From: Kribbella flavida DSM 17836
GTDB taxonomy: Bacteria; Actinomycetota; Actinomycetes; Propionibacteriales; Kribbellaceae
DNA: 64,000 nt
Assembly (NCBI RefSeq): GCF_000024345.1
Contig: NC_013729.1
Span: 3,782,001 to 3,846,000, forward strand
Reading direction: 5' to 3'
Position numbers and translations under genes: made by a program. Below, piece by piece: positions 25,181-33,770 of this stretch (the first letter of the stretch is position 1; every line of letters starts with the position of its first letter). The notes below the pieces were generated by a model. That model was not told the DNA's origin. It made no database searches and saw nothing but the letters and a program-made list of their open reading frames with translations.

Positions 25181-26137
25181 ATGAGAGTGCTCGACGCGCA
25201 GGCCGCGTTCTTCGCCGCCCGGCGGCCGCGGAAGGACTCCCCGCACACCACCGCCGCCTACCGCCGCGACCTCGCCGGCATCACCGCGCTGCTGACCGAC
25301 GACCCCGACAGCCTCCAGGTCGAGGACCTGACCGCGCCGGCGCTGCGCGCGGCGTTCGGTGCGTTCGCGGACGGCCACGCGAAGAGTTCGGTGCTGCGGG
25401 CCTGGTCGACGTGGAACCAGTTCCTCACCTTCTGCGTGTCCGACGGTCTGCTCGCCGGCAACCCGATGGGCGCGGTGGCACGGCCGAAGACCCCTCCCCT
25501 GTCCCCCAAGCCGCTGCGTGGTGAGGACACCCCGGAGCGCCTGTTGCAGGCCGCCGCCGACGGCGTACGCCGGGGGCGCGATCCGTGGCCGGAGCGGGAC
25601 GTGCTGGTGATTGCGCTCGGGCTGGTCGCCGGGCTGCGCTCGGCCGAGATGCGCATGCTGACGGCCGACTCACTCGCCGGGCGTCCCGGTGAGATGCGCC
25701 TGCACGTGCACGGCAAAGGCAGCCGGGACCGGTCGATCCCGGTCGAGCCGATCATGGAGCGGATCATCGCGGCGTACCTCGACTCGTGCGCCCGGCGCTT
25801 TCCGCGCAAGCGGTTCGGCCGCAGTGCGAAGCTGCTGCTGGACCGCGAGGGCAGCCCGATCGGCCGCGGCGGCCTGGAGTACCTGGTGAAGTCCTGCTAT
25901 CGGTGGGCCGGCCTGCACGACCGCGTCCCGGTCGGTGCGAACTTGCACGCCCTGCGGCACACCTTCGCGACCCGGCTGGCCGAGGACGGCGCCACCGCGT
26001 CGGAGATCATGGCTCTACTCGGCCACGCCAGCCTGGCCACCAGCCAGAACTACATCGAAGCCACCGGCCGCGAGCAGCGCGCCGCTACCGCCAGCAACCG
26101 CACGTACCGGACCCTCGACAAGGTGCTCGACGAGTAG
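25181..26137 (+). CDS. Tyrosine recombinase/integrase (Xer-like)
   Basis: The 318-residue protein has the size and two-domain build of XerC/XerD. An N-terminal SAM-like core-binding domain (about residues 5-100) precedes the catalytic domain. All catalytic residues are present: Arg153 in AGLRSAEM, Lys179 in HGKGSRDR, the HALRH motif with His256 and Arg259, His282 in LLGHAS, and the nucleophile Tyr291 in SQNYIEAT. AGGAA lies about 10 nt before the ATG. It is close to two dif-like sites. It could be a housekeeping Xer protein or the recombinase of a small integrative element; the usual actinobacterial xerC and xerD contexts are not present. Confidence 0.88.
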   Translation: MRVLDAQAAFFAARRPRKDSPHTTAAYRRDLAGITALLTDDPDSLQVEDLTAPALRAAFGAFADGHAKSSVLRAWSTWNQFLTFCVSDGLLAGNPMGAVARPKTPPLSPKPLRGEDTPERLLQAAADGVRRGRDPWPERDVLVIALGLVAGLRSAEMRMLTADSLAGRPGEMRLHVHGKGSRDRSIPVEPIMERIIAAYLDSCARRFPRKRFGRSAKLLLDREGSPIGRGGLEYLVKSCYRWAGLHDRVPVGANLHALRHTFATRLAEDGATASEIMALLGHASLATSQNYIEATGREQRAATASNRTYRTLDKVLDE

Positions 26138-26189
26138 CCTGGCCGCAGCGCGGTTGCCAACGACAGGCGCCCTGAGGAAGGTGCGGCGA

Positions 26190-26898
26190 GTGACGAAACG
26201 TTTCGTGCTCAAGCTGTCGGGTCAGGCGATCGCCGGCGGCGACACCTTCGGCTTCGACAGCGACCGGGTGACCCATCTGGCCACCGAGGTGCTGGCCGCC
26301 CGGGCCGCCGGGGCGGAGATCGCGGTGGTGATCGGTGGCGGCAACGTGTTCCGTGGCAACCGGTCCGAGGAGTGGGGCATCGACCGGGTCGAGGCGGACA
26401 ACATCGGCATGCTCGGCACGGTGATCAACGCGGTGCTGCTGCGGAGCCGGTTGACGACGCTCGGCGAGTACGACGTCCGGCTGATGACGGCGATCCCGAT
26501 CAACAACCTGGCCGAGCCGTACATCCGGCTGCGGGCGCTGCGGCACCTGGCGAAGGGCTCGATCGTGGTGCTGGCCTGCGGCAACGGTCAGCCGTTCACC
26601 ACCACGGACTACCCGGCCGTGCAGCGGGCGATCGAGCTCGGCGCGCACGGATTGCTGGTCGCGAAGAACGGCGCCGACGGCATCTACGACGCCGACCCGA
26701 ACAAGGTGCCGACGGCGCGACCCTTCGAGCGGCTGGGCTACCAGGAGGCGATCGACCGGCAGCTGCGGGTGATGGACCAGTCGGCGTTCGTCCTGGCCCG
26801 CGACCACCGGCTCCCGCTGCACGTTTTCGACATCGACCCCCCCCGGTGCGGCGGCCGCGATCTGCCGCAGTACGCCGGTCGGAACGGTGGTCAGCTGA
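26190..26898 (+). CDS. UMP kinase-like protein (paralogue), frameshift near the 3' end
   Basis: The sequence encodes an amino-acid-kinase-fold protein close to bacterial UMP kinase: FVLKLSGQAI, IGGGNVFRG, NIGMLGTVINAV and AKNGADGIYDADP. It would phosphorylate UMP to UDP. The GTG at 26190 has GAGGAAGG 8 nt upstream. As given, a run of eight C residues (26837-26844) shifts the frame; with seven, the protein continues DIDPPGAAAAICRSTPVGTVV and stops at 26896-26898 after 235 residues, the normal length. The canonical pyrH lies between tsf and frr, so this isolated, divergent copy is probably a paralogue. Confidence 0.75.
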
Positions 26899-27713
26899 GT
26901 CGCTGCAGGCTGCGCGCGATCGTGTCGAGGTGCGGCTGGATCCAGTCCCCACCCGCCTCGTACTCGATCCGGACCGTCACCGCCGCCCAGACCGCCTGGT
27001 AGAGGCCGAACGTGCGATCCAACGCGTCCGACGGCGTCAGTCCGTACCCGTCCAGTACGGCGTTCGTCGCGTCGGCCCCCCGCGAGCGAGAACCGTCCGA
27101 GGTCGAACAACGGATCCCCGTACAGGGCGTCACCCCAGTCGATGATCGCGGTCAGCTCGCCGTCGAGCGCGTAGACGTGCCGCGGATGCAGGTCGCCGTG
27201 CAGCAACGCCGGCCTGGCGGGTTCGAGTTCGTCGCTCGCCTGCTCGACCAGCGCGCCGAGCCGTCGTCGATGCTCGTCGGGCAACACACCGGCAGCACTG
27301 ATGCCGACCAGCGACCGCACCGCATCCAGCAGGACCTCCGCCCAGGTCGAACGCAGCGGCCCGCCGAGGAGGCCGTACCCATCCGCCGGCCCCGCGTGCA
27401 GCTTCACAAGCTGACGACCAAGCTCCGGCAGCACCTGGGAAGCGTCGGTCGCACTCACCGGCCGCCCTTCCACCTCACGCTGGACGAGGTAGCCGGGGCC
27501 GTCGGCAACGATGTCGGGAGCCGGTACGCCGGCCGCTCGCGCCAGTCGGCAGGCGCGGACCTCGGCGTCGGTCGCGGCGCCGCTCTTCACGTGGTACGTG
27601 TCCCCCGCCCTCGTGCGGACGCGGAACGTCTCGTTGCCGATGAAACCCTGCACGGACTCGACCGTCACGAACGGCCCGAGCCGTCCGGCTGCTGCTGTCA
27701 CGACGTCGATCAC
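26891..27713 (-). pseudogene. Aminoglycoside phosphotransferase-family kinase, frameshifted
   Basis: The frame starting at 27713 encodes an APH/choline kinase-fold phosphotransferase with LLHGDLHPRHVYA (catalytic loop) and IIDWGDALYGDP (metal-binding Asp). A run of six C residues on the plus strand (27076-27081) then shifts the frame. With five, the protein continues SLAGADATNAVLDGYG and ends at 26891 with RSLQRLS, a normal family ending and length of about 273 residues. Either the gene is broken or the sequence carries a homopolymer error. The substrate is unknown. It converges on the UMP kinase-like gene with an 8-nt overlap. Confidence 0.75.
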
Positions 27714-27815
27714 CGACCCGACCCTAGCCGGTGGAGCGTGCAGACCCGTCCGTCAAGCGCGAACCCGATGCTGCGAGGCCCGGCACAGCAGCACGCTGCG
27801 CCGTTCCCGGCACCG

Positions 27816-27853
27816 AAAACCGATTGCCGCACTGCGGCCGGGTGCGGTGTACT
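27816..27853 (+). promoter_or_regulatory. WhiB7-like promoter of ribosomal protection gene
   Basis: An AAAA run (27816-27819) lies 4 bp upstream of a -35-like TTGCCG (27824-27829), followed after 18 bp by a -10-like TGTACT (27848-27853). A short AT-rich element just upstream of the -35 is the known mark of WhiB7-dependent promoters, which control intrinsic antibiotic resistance genes in actinobacteria. The -10 match is only moderate. Confidence 0.45.
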
Positions 27854-27891
27854 CGGAAGCGTCCCGTAGGTACCAGTGAAGGAGCGCCGGC

Positions 27892-28002
27892 ATGCGACCT
27901 GGCTTCGTGTCCACCCCGTTCTGCACTGACACCTGTTCGAGGGACATGAAGCTGCGTGAAAGCACTGAACCTGGGAATCCTGGCGCATGTCGACGCCGGT
28001 AA
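27892..28002 (+). CDS. Putative leader peptide of ribosomal protection gene
   Basis: A 36-codon frame begins ATG at 27892 with GGAG 8 nt upstream, a better ribosome site than that of the main gene. It reads MRPGFVSTPFCTDTCSRDMK and overlaps the main gene start (27956) by 47 nt in another frame. Leader frames upstream of ribosome-targeting resistance genes commonly act as attenuators: stalled ribosomes change mRNA folding and raise expression. This role is an inference; the peptide itself is unlikely to have another function. Confidence 0.5.
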   Translation: MRPGFVSTPFCTDTCSRDMKLRESTEPGNPGACRRR

Positions 28003-29962
28003 GACGAGCCTGACCGAGCGGCTGCTGTACGCCGCCGGGGTCATCGACGAAGTCGGCAGCGTCGACGACGGCAGCACCCAGACCGACTCGCTCGCGCTGG
28101 AACGGCAGCGCGGCATCACGATCAAGTCCGCCGTCGTCTCGTTCGCGATCGGCGACGTCACCGTCAACCTGATCGACACCCCCGGCCACCCGGACTTCAT
28201 CGCCGAGGTGGAGCGGGCGCTCGGCGTGCTCGACGGCGCCGTGCTGGTGGTGTCGGCGGTGGAGGGCGTGCAGGCACAGACCCGCGTCCTGCTGCGCACG
28301 CTGCAACGCCTGCGCATCCCGACGCTGATCTTCGTCAACAAGATCGACCGTCGCGGCGCCCGGCACGAGGCCCTGCTGCGGGATCTCGCGAGCAGGCTGT
28401 CCACGGGCGTCGTCGCGATGGGCCGCACCGACGGCCTCGGCACGCGCGGCGCGAGCTTCACGCCGTACGGCCCGGGTGATCCGGGGTTCGCGATCAGCCT
28501 GGTCGAGCTGCTCGCCGAGCACGACGACCAGTTGCTGGAAACCTATGTGGAGAACGAGAAAGCGCTCTCCTACGATGCTCTGCGCGCCGGCCTGGCCGAG
28601 CAGACCCGCCGGGCGCTCGTGCACCCGGTGTACTTCGGATCGGCGATCACCGGAGCCGGCACCGAGCAACTGATCGCCGGGATCCGCGAGCTGCTGCCGG
28701 CGCCCGAAGGCGATCGGGAGGCACCGGTGGCGGGATCGGTGTTCAAGGTGGAGCGCGGTCCGGCCGGTGAGAAGGTCGCGTACGTCCGGATGTTCGCCGG
28801 CGAGCTGCGAACCCGGGACACGGTGCGGTTCCGCGGCGACCGGGGCGCGAAGGTGACCGCGATCAGCGTGTTCGGCGACGGCGCGACGGCGACCGCCCGG
28901 ACCGTCACCGCCGGCCAGATCGGCAAGCTCTGGGGTCTCGGCGACATCCGGATCGGCGACGCGATCACCGACGGCAGCGGCGCCGGCCCGGTCCGTGAGA
29001 TCGCTCCGGAGAGCGCGTTCTTCGCTCCGCCGACGTTGGAGACCGTGGTGCTGCCGGTGCGTGCGTCGGACCGTGGCAACCTTCGGGCCGCGCTGGCCCA
29101 GCTCGCCGAGCAGGACCCGTTGATCAACCTGCGGCAGGACGACCTGCGCCAGGAGACCTTCGTCTCGCTCTACGGCGAGGTGCAGAAGGAGGTCATCCAG
29201 ACGACGCTGGCCACGGAGTACGGGCTGGACGTGACGTTCCGGGAGACCACCACGATCCACATCGAGCGGCTGGACGGGATCGGTGCGGCGGTCGAGTTCA
29301 ACAAGGTCGACCCGAACCCGTTCCTCGCCACGATCGGTCTCCGGGTCGAACCGGCACCGGCCGGTGCCGGGGTGACGTTCGAGCTGGAGGTCGAGCTCGG
29401 CTCGATGCCGTACGCGTTCATCAAGGCGGTCGAGGAAACCGTGCACGAGACGCTGCAGCAGGGACTGCACGGTTGGCAGATTCCGGACTGCCGGGTGGTG
29501 ATGACGCACTCGGGCTACTCGGCGCGGCAGAGTCACGCGCACGCGGTGTTCGACAAGAGCATGTCGAGCACCGCGGGCGACTTCCGGTTGCTGACGCCGC
29601 TTGTGCTGACGGCGGCTCTACGCCGGGCCGGGACCACGGTGCACGAGCCGCTGCACGCCTTCCAGCTGGAGATTCCGACCGACACGGTGCGCGCTGTGCT
29701 GGCGGCGCTCGCGCGGCTGCGAGCGATCCCCCGAGTACCCGCGCTCGACGCAGACGTGTCGGTGCTGGAGGGCGAGATCCCTGCGGCAGCCGTCTACCAG
29801 CTGGAGCAACAGCTGCCGGCGCTGACTCGCGGCGAAGGGGTGCTGGAGTCGGCGTTCGAGCGGTACCAGCCGGTGACCGGTGCGATCCCGGTCCGGGAGC
29901 GCACCGACCACGACCCGCTCAACCGCCGCGAGTACCTGCTGCACGTGCTGCGCCGGGTGTGA
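27956..29962 (+). CDS. Tetracycline resistance ribosomal protection protein, OtrA/TetM-like
   Basis: The 668-residue protein is an EF-G-like translational GTPase of the TetM/OtrA class. The P-loop is AHVDAGKTSL, switch I region ERQRGITI, G3 motif DTPGHPDF and G4 motif NKID. Domain III-V follow, and the C-terminal domain carries HSGYSARQSHAH near the tip that contacts the ribosomal A site. These proteins dislodge tetracycline from the 30S subunit. The start GTG at 27956 overlaps a 36-codon upstream frame. A strong hairpin terminator follows directly. It is most likely intrinsic resistance, since codon use matches the genome. Confidence 0.9.
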   Translation: MKALNLGILAHVDAGKTSLTERLLYAAGVIDEVGSVDDGSTQTDSLALERQRGITIKSAVVSFAIGDVTVNLIDTPGHPDFIAEVERALGVLDGAVLVVSAVEGVQAQTRVLLRTLQRLRIPTLIFVNKIDRRGARHEALLRDLASRLSTGVVAMGRTDGLGTRGASFTPYGPGDPGFAISLVELLAEHDDQLLETYVENEKALSYDALRAGLAEQTRRALVHPVYFGSAITGAGTEQLIAGIRELLPAPEGDREAPVAGSVFKVERGPAGEKVAYVRMFAGELRTRDTVRFRGDRGAKVTAISVFGDGATATARTVTAGQIGKLWGLGDIRIGDAITDGSGAGPVREIAPESAFFAPPTLETVVLPVRASDRGNLRAALAQLAEQDPLINLRQDDLRQETFVSLYGEVQKEVIQTTLATEYGLDVTFRETTTIHIERLDGIGAAVEFNKVDPNPFLATIGLRVEPAPAGAGVTFELEVELGSMPYAFIKAVEETVHETLQQGLHGWQIPDCRVVMTHSGYSARQSHAHAVFDKSMSSTAGDFRLLTPLVLTAALRRAGTTVHEPLHAFQLEIPTDTVRAVLAALARLRAIPRVPALDADVSVLEGEIPAAAVYQLEQQLPALTRGEGVLESAFERYQPVTGAIPVRERTDHDPLNRREYLLHVLRRV

Positions 29963-29984
29963 CCGGGCGAGGACGCTCGCCCGG
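29963..29984. terminator. Hairpin terminator after ribosomal protection gene
   Basis: CCGGGCGAG (29963-29971) and CTCGCCCGG (29976-29984) form a perfect 9-bp stem with a 4-nt loop, starting at the base after the stop codon. Confidence 0.8.
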
Positions 29985-30070
29985 CCGGTCGGCCGGCGTC
30001 CAACTCGCGCGCCAGCCCGGCGGTCAGCGGGCACCGAGAATGCATGGCGGCGACGCGCGGCGGGGCACTG

Positions 30071-30475
30071 TCAGGTGAAGAGGCAGAAGGGGTGACCGGC
30101 CGGGTCGAGCAGGACGCGGACGCTGTCCTGCGGCTGGAAGTCGGCGAGCACCGCGCCCTGCGCGATCGCGTGCGCGGTCGCCGCTTCCAGGTCGTCGACC
30201 GCAATGTCGAGGTGCTGGGTCGCGTTCTGCGCGCCCTTCTCGGCCGGCCACACCGGCTTGGCCCACTGCTCTTCGTACTCGAAGTTCAGCGTGACCTCGC
30301 CGGTGCCTTCGGCGGCGCGCAGCTGGGCCCAGCCGTCCTCCGGCGGGTGGCCCTCGCGCGGCCCTTCCGAGGTGGTCACCGGACGACCCAGCAGGCGCGC
30401 GTAGAACTCGGCCAGCGCCCGGGGGTCGGGCGCCATGATCGTCACAGAAGTCACCTGAACATTCAGTCCGTTCAT
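30071..30475 (-). CDS. VOC-family (glyoxalase-fold) protein
   Basis: The 134-residue protein is a single VOC module. It begins VQVTSVTIMAPDPRALAEFY and ends VRVLLDPAGHPFCLFT; the DPAGHPFCL signature is typical of actinobacterial members. The start at 30475 (MNGLNVQ) is chosen because homology begins there; an upstream in-frame start would add eight residues. It lies 43 nt downstream of a GNAT gene on the same strand and is probably co-transcribed. The substrate is unknown. Confidence 0.83.
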   Translation of the reverse strand: MNGLNVQVTSVTIMAPDPRALAEFYARLLGRPVTTSEGPREGHPPEDGWAQLRAAEGTGEVTLNFEYEEQWAKPVWPAEKGAQNATQHLDIAVDDLEAATAHAIAQGAVLADFQPQDSVRVLLDPAGHPFCLFT

Positions 30476-30518
30476 GTCCTGGACGCTACCAACGCCCACG
30501 GACAGTTTCCGGCCCGTC

Positions 30519-30995
30519 TCAGGGAGCGTCGGCGACCAGCTGGACCGAGTGCCGGCGGAAGCCGTGCCGCTCGTACAGCCGCAGGGCGTTCTCGTTGGCG
30601 GCGTAGGCGTTGACCTCCAGCCGGGCGGCGCCGCGGTCGCGGGCCCACGCGACGAAGCCGTCGATGAGCCGGCCCCCTGCTCCCCCGCCGCGGACGGCGG
30701 GCCGCACGTACATGCTGACCAGTTCGGCGCGCGACGCCGTCCACATCTCCGACGGCGGCCGGAAGCCGCCGATCAGGTGGCCGACGACTTCCTCGTCGCC
30801 GGTGGTTGCCACCAGCACCAAAGCGTTCGGGTCGGCCAGCAGGCCGGTGCACCACTCGGCGCCGTGGGTGGCGGGCCAGGCGGCGTTCCGGAGGTGATCG
30901 CGCTCTGCGGCGTCCTCGGCGAAGAGGGCAGCGCACGAGCTGACCAAGCCGTCGAGGTCAGCGGCGATCGCGGTACGGACGTTCGGTTGGCTCAT
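30519..30995 (-). CDS. GNAT-family N-acetyltransferase
   Basis: A 158-residue acetyltransferase with the acetyl-CoA loop VRPAVRGGGAGGRLIDGF and the C-terminal NENALRLYERHGFRRHS motif. It is likely co-transcribed with the VOC gene downstream and follows the PrmC-like gene by 26 nt, so the three may form an operon. No substrate can be inferred. Confidence 0.85.
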   Translation of the reverse strand: MSQPNVRTAIAADLDGLVSSCAALFAEDAAERDHLRNAAWPATHGAEWCTGLLADPNALVLVATTGDEEVVGHLIGGFRPPSEMWTASRAELVSMYVRPAVRGGGAGGRLIDGFVAWARDRGAARLEVNAYAANENALRLYERHGFRRHSVQLVADAP

Positions 30996-31021
30996 CGGGT
31001 GCGGCCTCCGGTCGTCGGGGT

Positions 31022-31810
31022 TCAGGGCACGGGCACGGCCCGGGTGGCCACGACAGTAGTCGCGAAGCGGTCCGCGTCGGTGGTGACGACCGCGGAGAGG
31101 CCATGCCGCCGAAACACGTCGATGGCGATCGCGGCTTGCTCGTTGCTCGTCTCGGTGACGACGAGGCCCCCGGGGACAAGCCAGTCCGAGGCCTCGGCTG
31201 CGACCCGGCGGAGCAGGTCGAGGCCGTCGGAGCCGCCGTCCAGCGTGACAAGTGGTTCGTGCAGGCGGGCCTCCGCCGGCAGCAGCCGAACCTGGTCGCT
31301 CGGCACGTACGGGACGTTGGCGAGCAAGAGGTCGACGCGACCGCGCAGCGTGGTCGGCAGACGGGCGTACAGGTCGCCCTCGAAGACCTGGCCGCCGATC
31401 GGGGCCAGGTTGCGGCGGGCGTTCTGCACCGCGGCCGGGTGAACATCGGTGGCAGAGAGCTCGGTGCCCGGTACCGCGGAGGCTAGGGCGAGCCCGAGAG
31501 CGCCCGAGCCGCAGCAGAGGTCGACCACCACGGCTCCTGGACGGCAGCGCGCAATCGCTTCGTCGACCAGATGCTCGGTCCGGCGGCGCGGCACGAAGAC
31601 GTCCGCGTCGAGTGCCACCCGCAGGCCACGGAACTCCGCCCAACCGACGACGTGCTCCAGCGGGCGGCCGGCGACGCGCTGCTCGACCATCTCCGCGAGC
31701 TGCCGATCGTCGGTCGCGGTGGCGAGAATCATCGCCGCCTCGTCCTCGGCGAAGACGCAGCCGGCGGCGCGCAGGGTGCTGACGACGGAGGTGGGGGTGA
31801 GGGCTGTCAC
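31022..31810 (-). CDS. PrmC-related methyltransferase (TIGR03704-like)
   Basis: The 262-residue protein is related to HemK/PrmC glutamine-N5 methyltransferases. The N-terminal helical part contains VGWAEFRGLRVALDADVFVP and PRRRTEHLVDEAI; motif I is VVDLCCGSGALGLAL. The PrmC catalytic NPPY motif is replaced by NVPYVPS, as in the PrmC-related subfamily (NAPYVP-type) whose substrate is unknown. The GTG start at 31810 has AAGGA about 8 nt upstream. It is divergent from the YciI gene at 31917. Confidence 0.82.
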   Translation of the reverse strand: MTALTPTSVVSTLRAAGCVFAEDEAAMILATATDDRQLAEMVEQRVAGRPLEHVVGWAEFRGLRVALDADVFVPRRRTEHLVDEAIARCRPGAVVVDLCCGSGALGLALASAVPGTELSATDVHPAAVQNARRNLAPIGGQVFEGDLYARLPTTLRGRVDLLLANVPYVPSDQVRLLPAEARLHEPLVTLDGGSDGLDLLRRVAAEASDWLVPGGLVVTETSNEQAAIAIDVFRRHGLSAVVTTDADRFATTVVATRAVPVP

Positions 31811-31916
31811 AGGGTCCTTTCGACGAGCGCCGTTCACCCTATGACAGCCGGGGCAGCCGATGTCGAGGCGGCGCCGGCGGCTCCGACGTACCCTCGAACG
31901 CAACCGAGGAGGCGCT

Positions 31917-32267
31917 GTGAAGTACATGCTGCTGATCTACGGCAACGAACAGACCTGGCAGGCGCTGGCGGACGAGGGCATCGAGACGGTGTACGACGTG
32001 CACCGCGGGGTGCTGGCCGAGACGCGGGAGCGCGGCGAGCTGATCGCCGCCGACGGGCTGACCACGGAGCGGGCGCGCGTCGTCCAGCTGCTCGACGGTT
32101 CGCCGGCCGTGACCGACGGCCCGTTCACCGAGGCGAAGGAGGTGCTGGCGGGCTACTACCTGCTGGACTGCGACCTGGAGCGCGCGACCGAGCTGGCCGC
32201 CCGGCTGCCAGAGGCGAAGTACTCGCCGGTCGAGGTGAGGGCGTTGACCACGGCGTTCGAGCAGTGA
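31917..32267 (+). CDS. YciI/DGPF-family protein
   Basis: The 116-residue protein has the YciI-like fold with the name-giving segment VTDGPFTEAKEVLAGYYLLD. It begins MKYMLLIYGNEQTW, as expected for the family. The GTG at 31917 is preceded by a perfect GAGGAGG. Such proteins often sit beside ECF sigma factors in actinobacteria, but no sigma factor gene is adjacent here. The biochemical role is unknown. Confidence 0.87.
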   Translation: MKYMLLIYGNEQTWQALADEGIETVYDVHRGVLAETRERGELIAADGLTTERARVVQLLDGSPAVTDGPFTEAKEVLAGYYLLDCDLERATELAARLPEAKYSPVEVRALTTAFEQ

Positions 32268-32864
32268 GGTGCTGTCAGCGACTTGCCGGGCTCAGCTCGG
32301 CGTTGACCTGAGACCGACGAGTCGCTGCGGCCTGGTGTTCTAGTGTGGGCCTGCCGGCGCCAGGGTGACCCCACCTGTGGCGGGTTCGTCGCCCCTGCCG
32401 CAGCCACCCTGAACGAACACCGTCGCGCCTCGGCGCGGTACCTGGGTACCTTCCCGCAGACGCAGCGTGGTGGTCAGACCGTTGCTCAAGGTCAGAACCG
32501 CCACGCGTCGCGGCCGCCCGGCCGGGATCGACGAGGTCACCTCGTGGATGCCGGTGCAGACCGCTGGTTGGATCGAGGCCCTGCCGAGCTTTGTCGCGCC
32601 GTGACTCCTCACATCACGGCGCTGCTCGGCGAGCCGCTTCATCGCTGACACAGATCCCCTCCTCTTCGGGTCCCCCGAGGGACAGTTCCAGAACGCAACC
32701 GTCCGCACGGTACGGCAGGCTCGCCGCACCGTCCGCGTGCACGGTTGTCGGCACCCCGGCACGCCTCACCGCATCGGAGTGATCACGGCAGCCTTGCGGA
32801 GAGTGACGACGTTTTCAAGGGATGACGTCGGGTTTCCCGCCTGCCGGAACAAATGTCCACCGCG
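32268..32864. other. Long intergenic region with weak coding signal
   Basis: These 597 bases lie between the YciI gene and the convergent ABC permease gene. The only candidate is a 100-codon leftward frame at 32340-32642. No strong terminator hairpin or repeat was seen, although the permease operon must end here. Confidence 0.4.
32340..32642 (-). CDS. Doubtful 100-residue frame, possible gene remnant
   Basis: The second half of this frame reads VLTLSNGLTTTLRLREGTQV and PRRGATVFVQGGCG, with GC-rich third positions and a beta-rich pattern like an extracellular domain. The first half is basic and poor in pattern. There is no signal peptide and no clear Shine-Dalgarno. It may be the end of a degraded gene for a secreted protein. 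I do not recognise a family. Confidence 0.25.
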   Translation of the reverse strand: MKRLAEQRRDVRSHGATKLGRASIQPAVCTGIHEVTSSIPAGRPRRVAVLTLSNGLTTTLRLREGTQVPRRGATVFVQGGCGRGDEPATGGVTLAPAGPH

Positions 32865-33770
32865 CTACTGCCCACCGAAACCGGTGGTCGCGATGCCCTT
32901 GATGATCTGGCGCTGGAAGAAGAGGAAAACGACCACCAGCGGCAGGGCCGCCAGGATCGCCGAGGCCATGTTCTGCGCGTACTGCAGGCCGTAGGCGCTC
33001 TTCACCGTCTGCAGGCCGACCGGCAGCGTCATCAGGTCGGCGTCGGTGGTGACGATGAACGGCCACAGAAAATTGTTCCAGGCGCCGATGAACACGAAGA
33101 TCGCGACCGCGGCCAGGATCGGCCGCGACAACGGCAGCACGATCGACCAGAACACCCGCAGCCGGTGCGCGCCGTCGACCCGGGCGGCGTCCTCGAGCTC
33201 GACCGGGATCTGGTCGAAGAAGCGTTTCAGGATCAGCACCATCGCGGGCGCGAACGCCTGCGGGAGAATGATGCCCCAGTAGGTGTCGACCAGGTCGAAG
33301 GCCAGCATCTGCCGGAACAACGGCACGATCAGCAGCTGCGGCGGGATGATGATGGCGGCGATGATCGCGCCGTACAGCCAGCGCCGGCCGCGGAAGGCGA
33401 CCCGGGAGAAGGCGTAGCCGGCCAGCGCCGACGTCGCGACCGTGACCAGGGTGATCGCCGCCGAGGTCAGCAGGCTGTTCCACGCCCACAGCGGCAGCTC
33501 ACCGGCCGACAGCACCTTGCGGTAGGCGTCGAAGCCGAAGCCGTCGGGCGGTGACAGGCTGAGCGTCGACGCGCCGGCGTCCGCCTCGCTCTTCAGCGAC
33601 GTGAGCACCGCCCACGCGAACGGCACCAGCCAGGTCGCGGCCAGGAACGCCAACACCAGCAGCGCCACCATGCGCGACAGGCTCCACGGGTTCTCCCCCG
33701 GTTTGTGGCCCTGCTTGTACGCCGTCCGCCCGGCGCGCTGGATCCCCCGGGACAAGGTGTACGTGCTCAT
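32865..33770 (-). CDS. Sugar ABC transporter permease (MalG/AraQ-type)
   Basis: A 301-residue permease of the MalG type with six predicted membrane helices. The cytoplasmic EAA loop is visible as EDAARVDGAHRLRVFWSIV followed by LPLSRP, the site that docks the ATPase. It would form the channel with the MalF-type permease at 33847. The start codon overlaps the stop of a 27-codon REP-like frame (ATGA, 33767-33770). The locus encodes no ATPase; actinobacterial sugar importers usually share one MsiK-like ATPase encoded elsewhere. Confidence 0.92.
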   Translation of the reverse strand: MSTYTLSRGIQRAGRTAYKQGHKPGENPWSLSRMVALLVLAFLAATWLVPFAWAVLTSLKSEADAGASTLSLSPPDGFGFDAYRKVLSAGELPLWAWNSLLTSAAITLVTVATSALAGYAFSRVAFRGRRWLYGAIIAAIIIPPQLLIVPLFRQMLAFDLVDTYWGIILPQAFAPAMVLILKRFFDQIPVELEDAARVDGAHRLRVFWSIVLPLSRPILAAVAIFVFIGAWNNFLWPFIVTTDADLMTLPVGLQTVKSAYGLQYAQNMASAILAALPLVVVFLFFQRQIIKGIATTGFGGQ

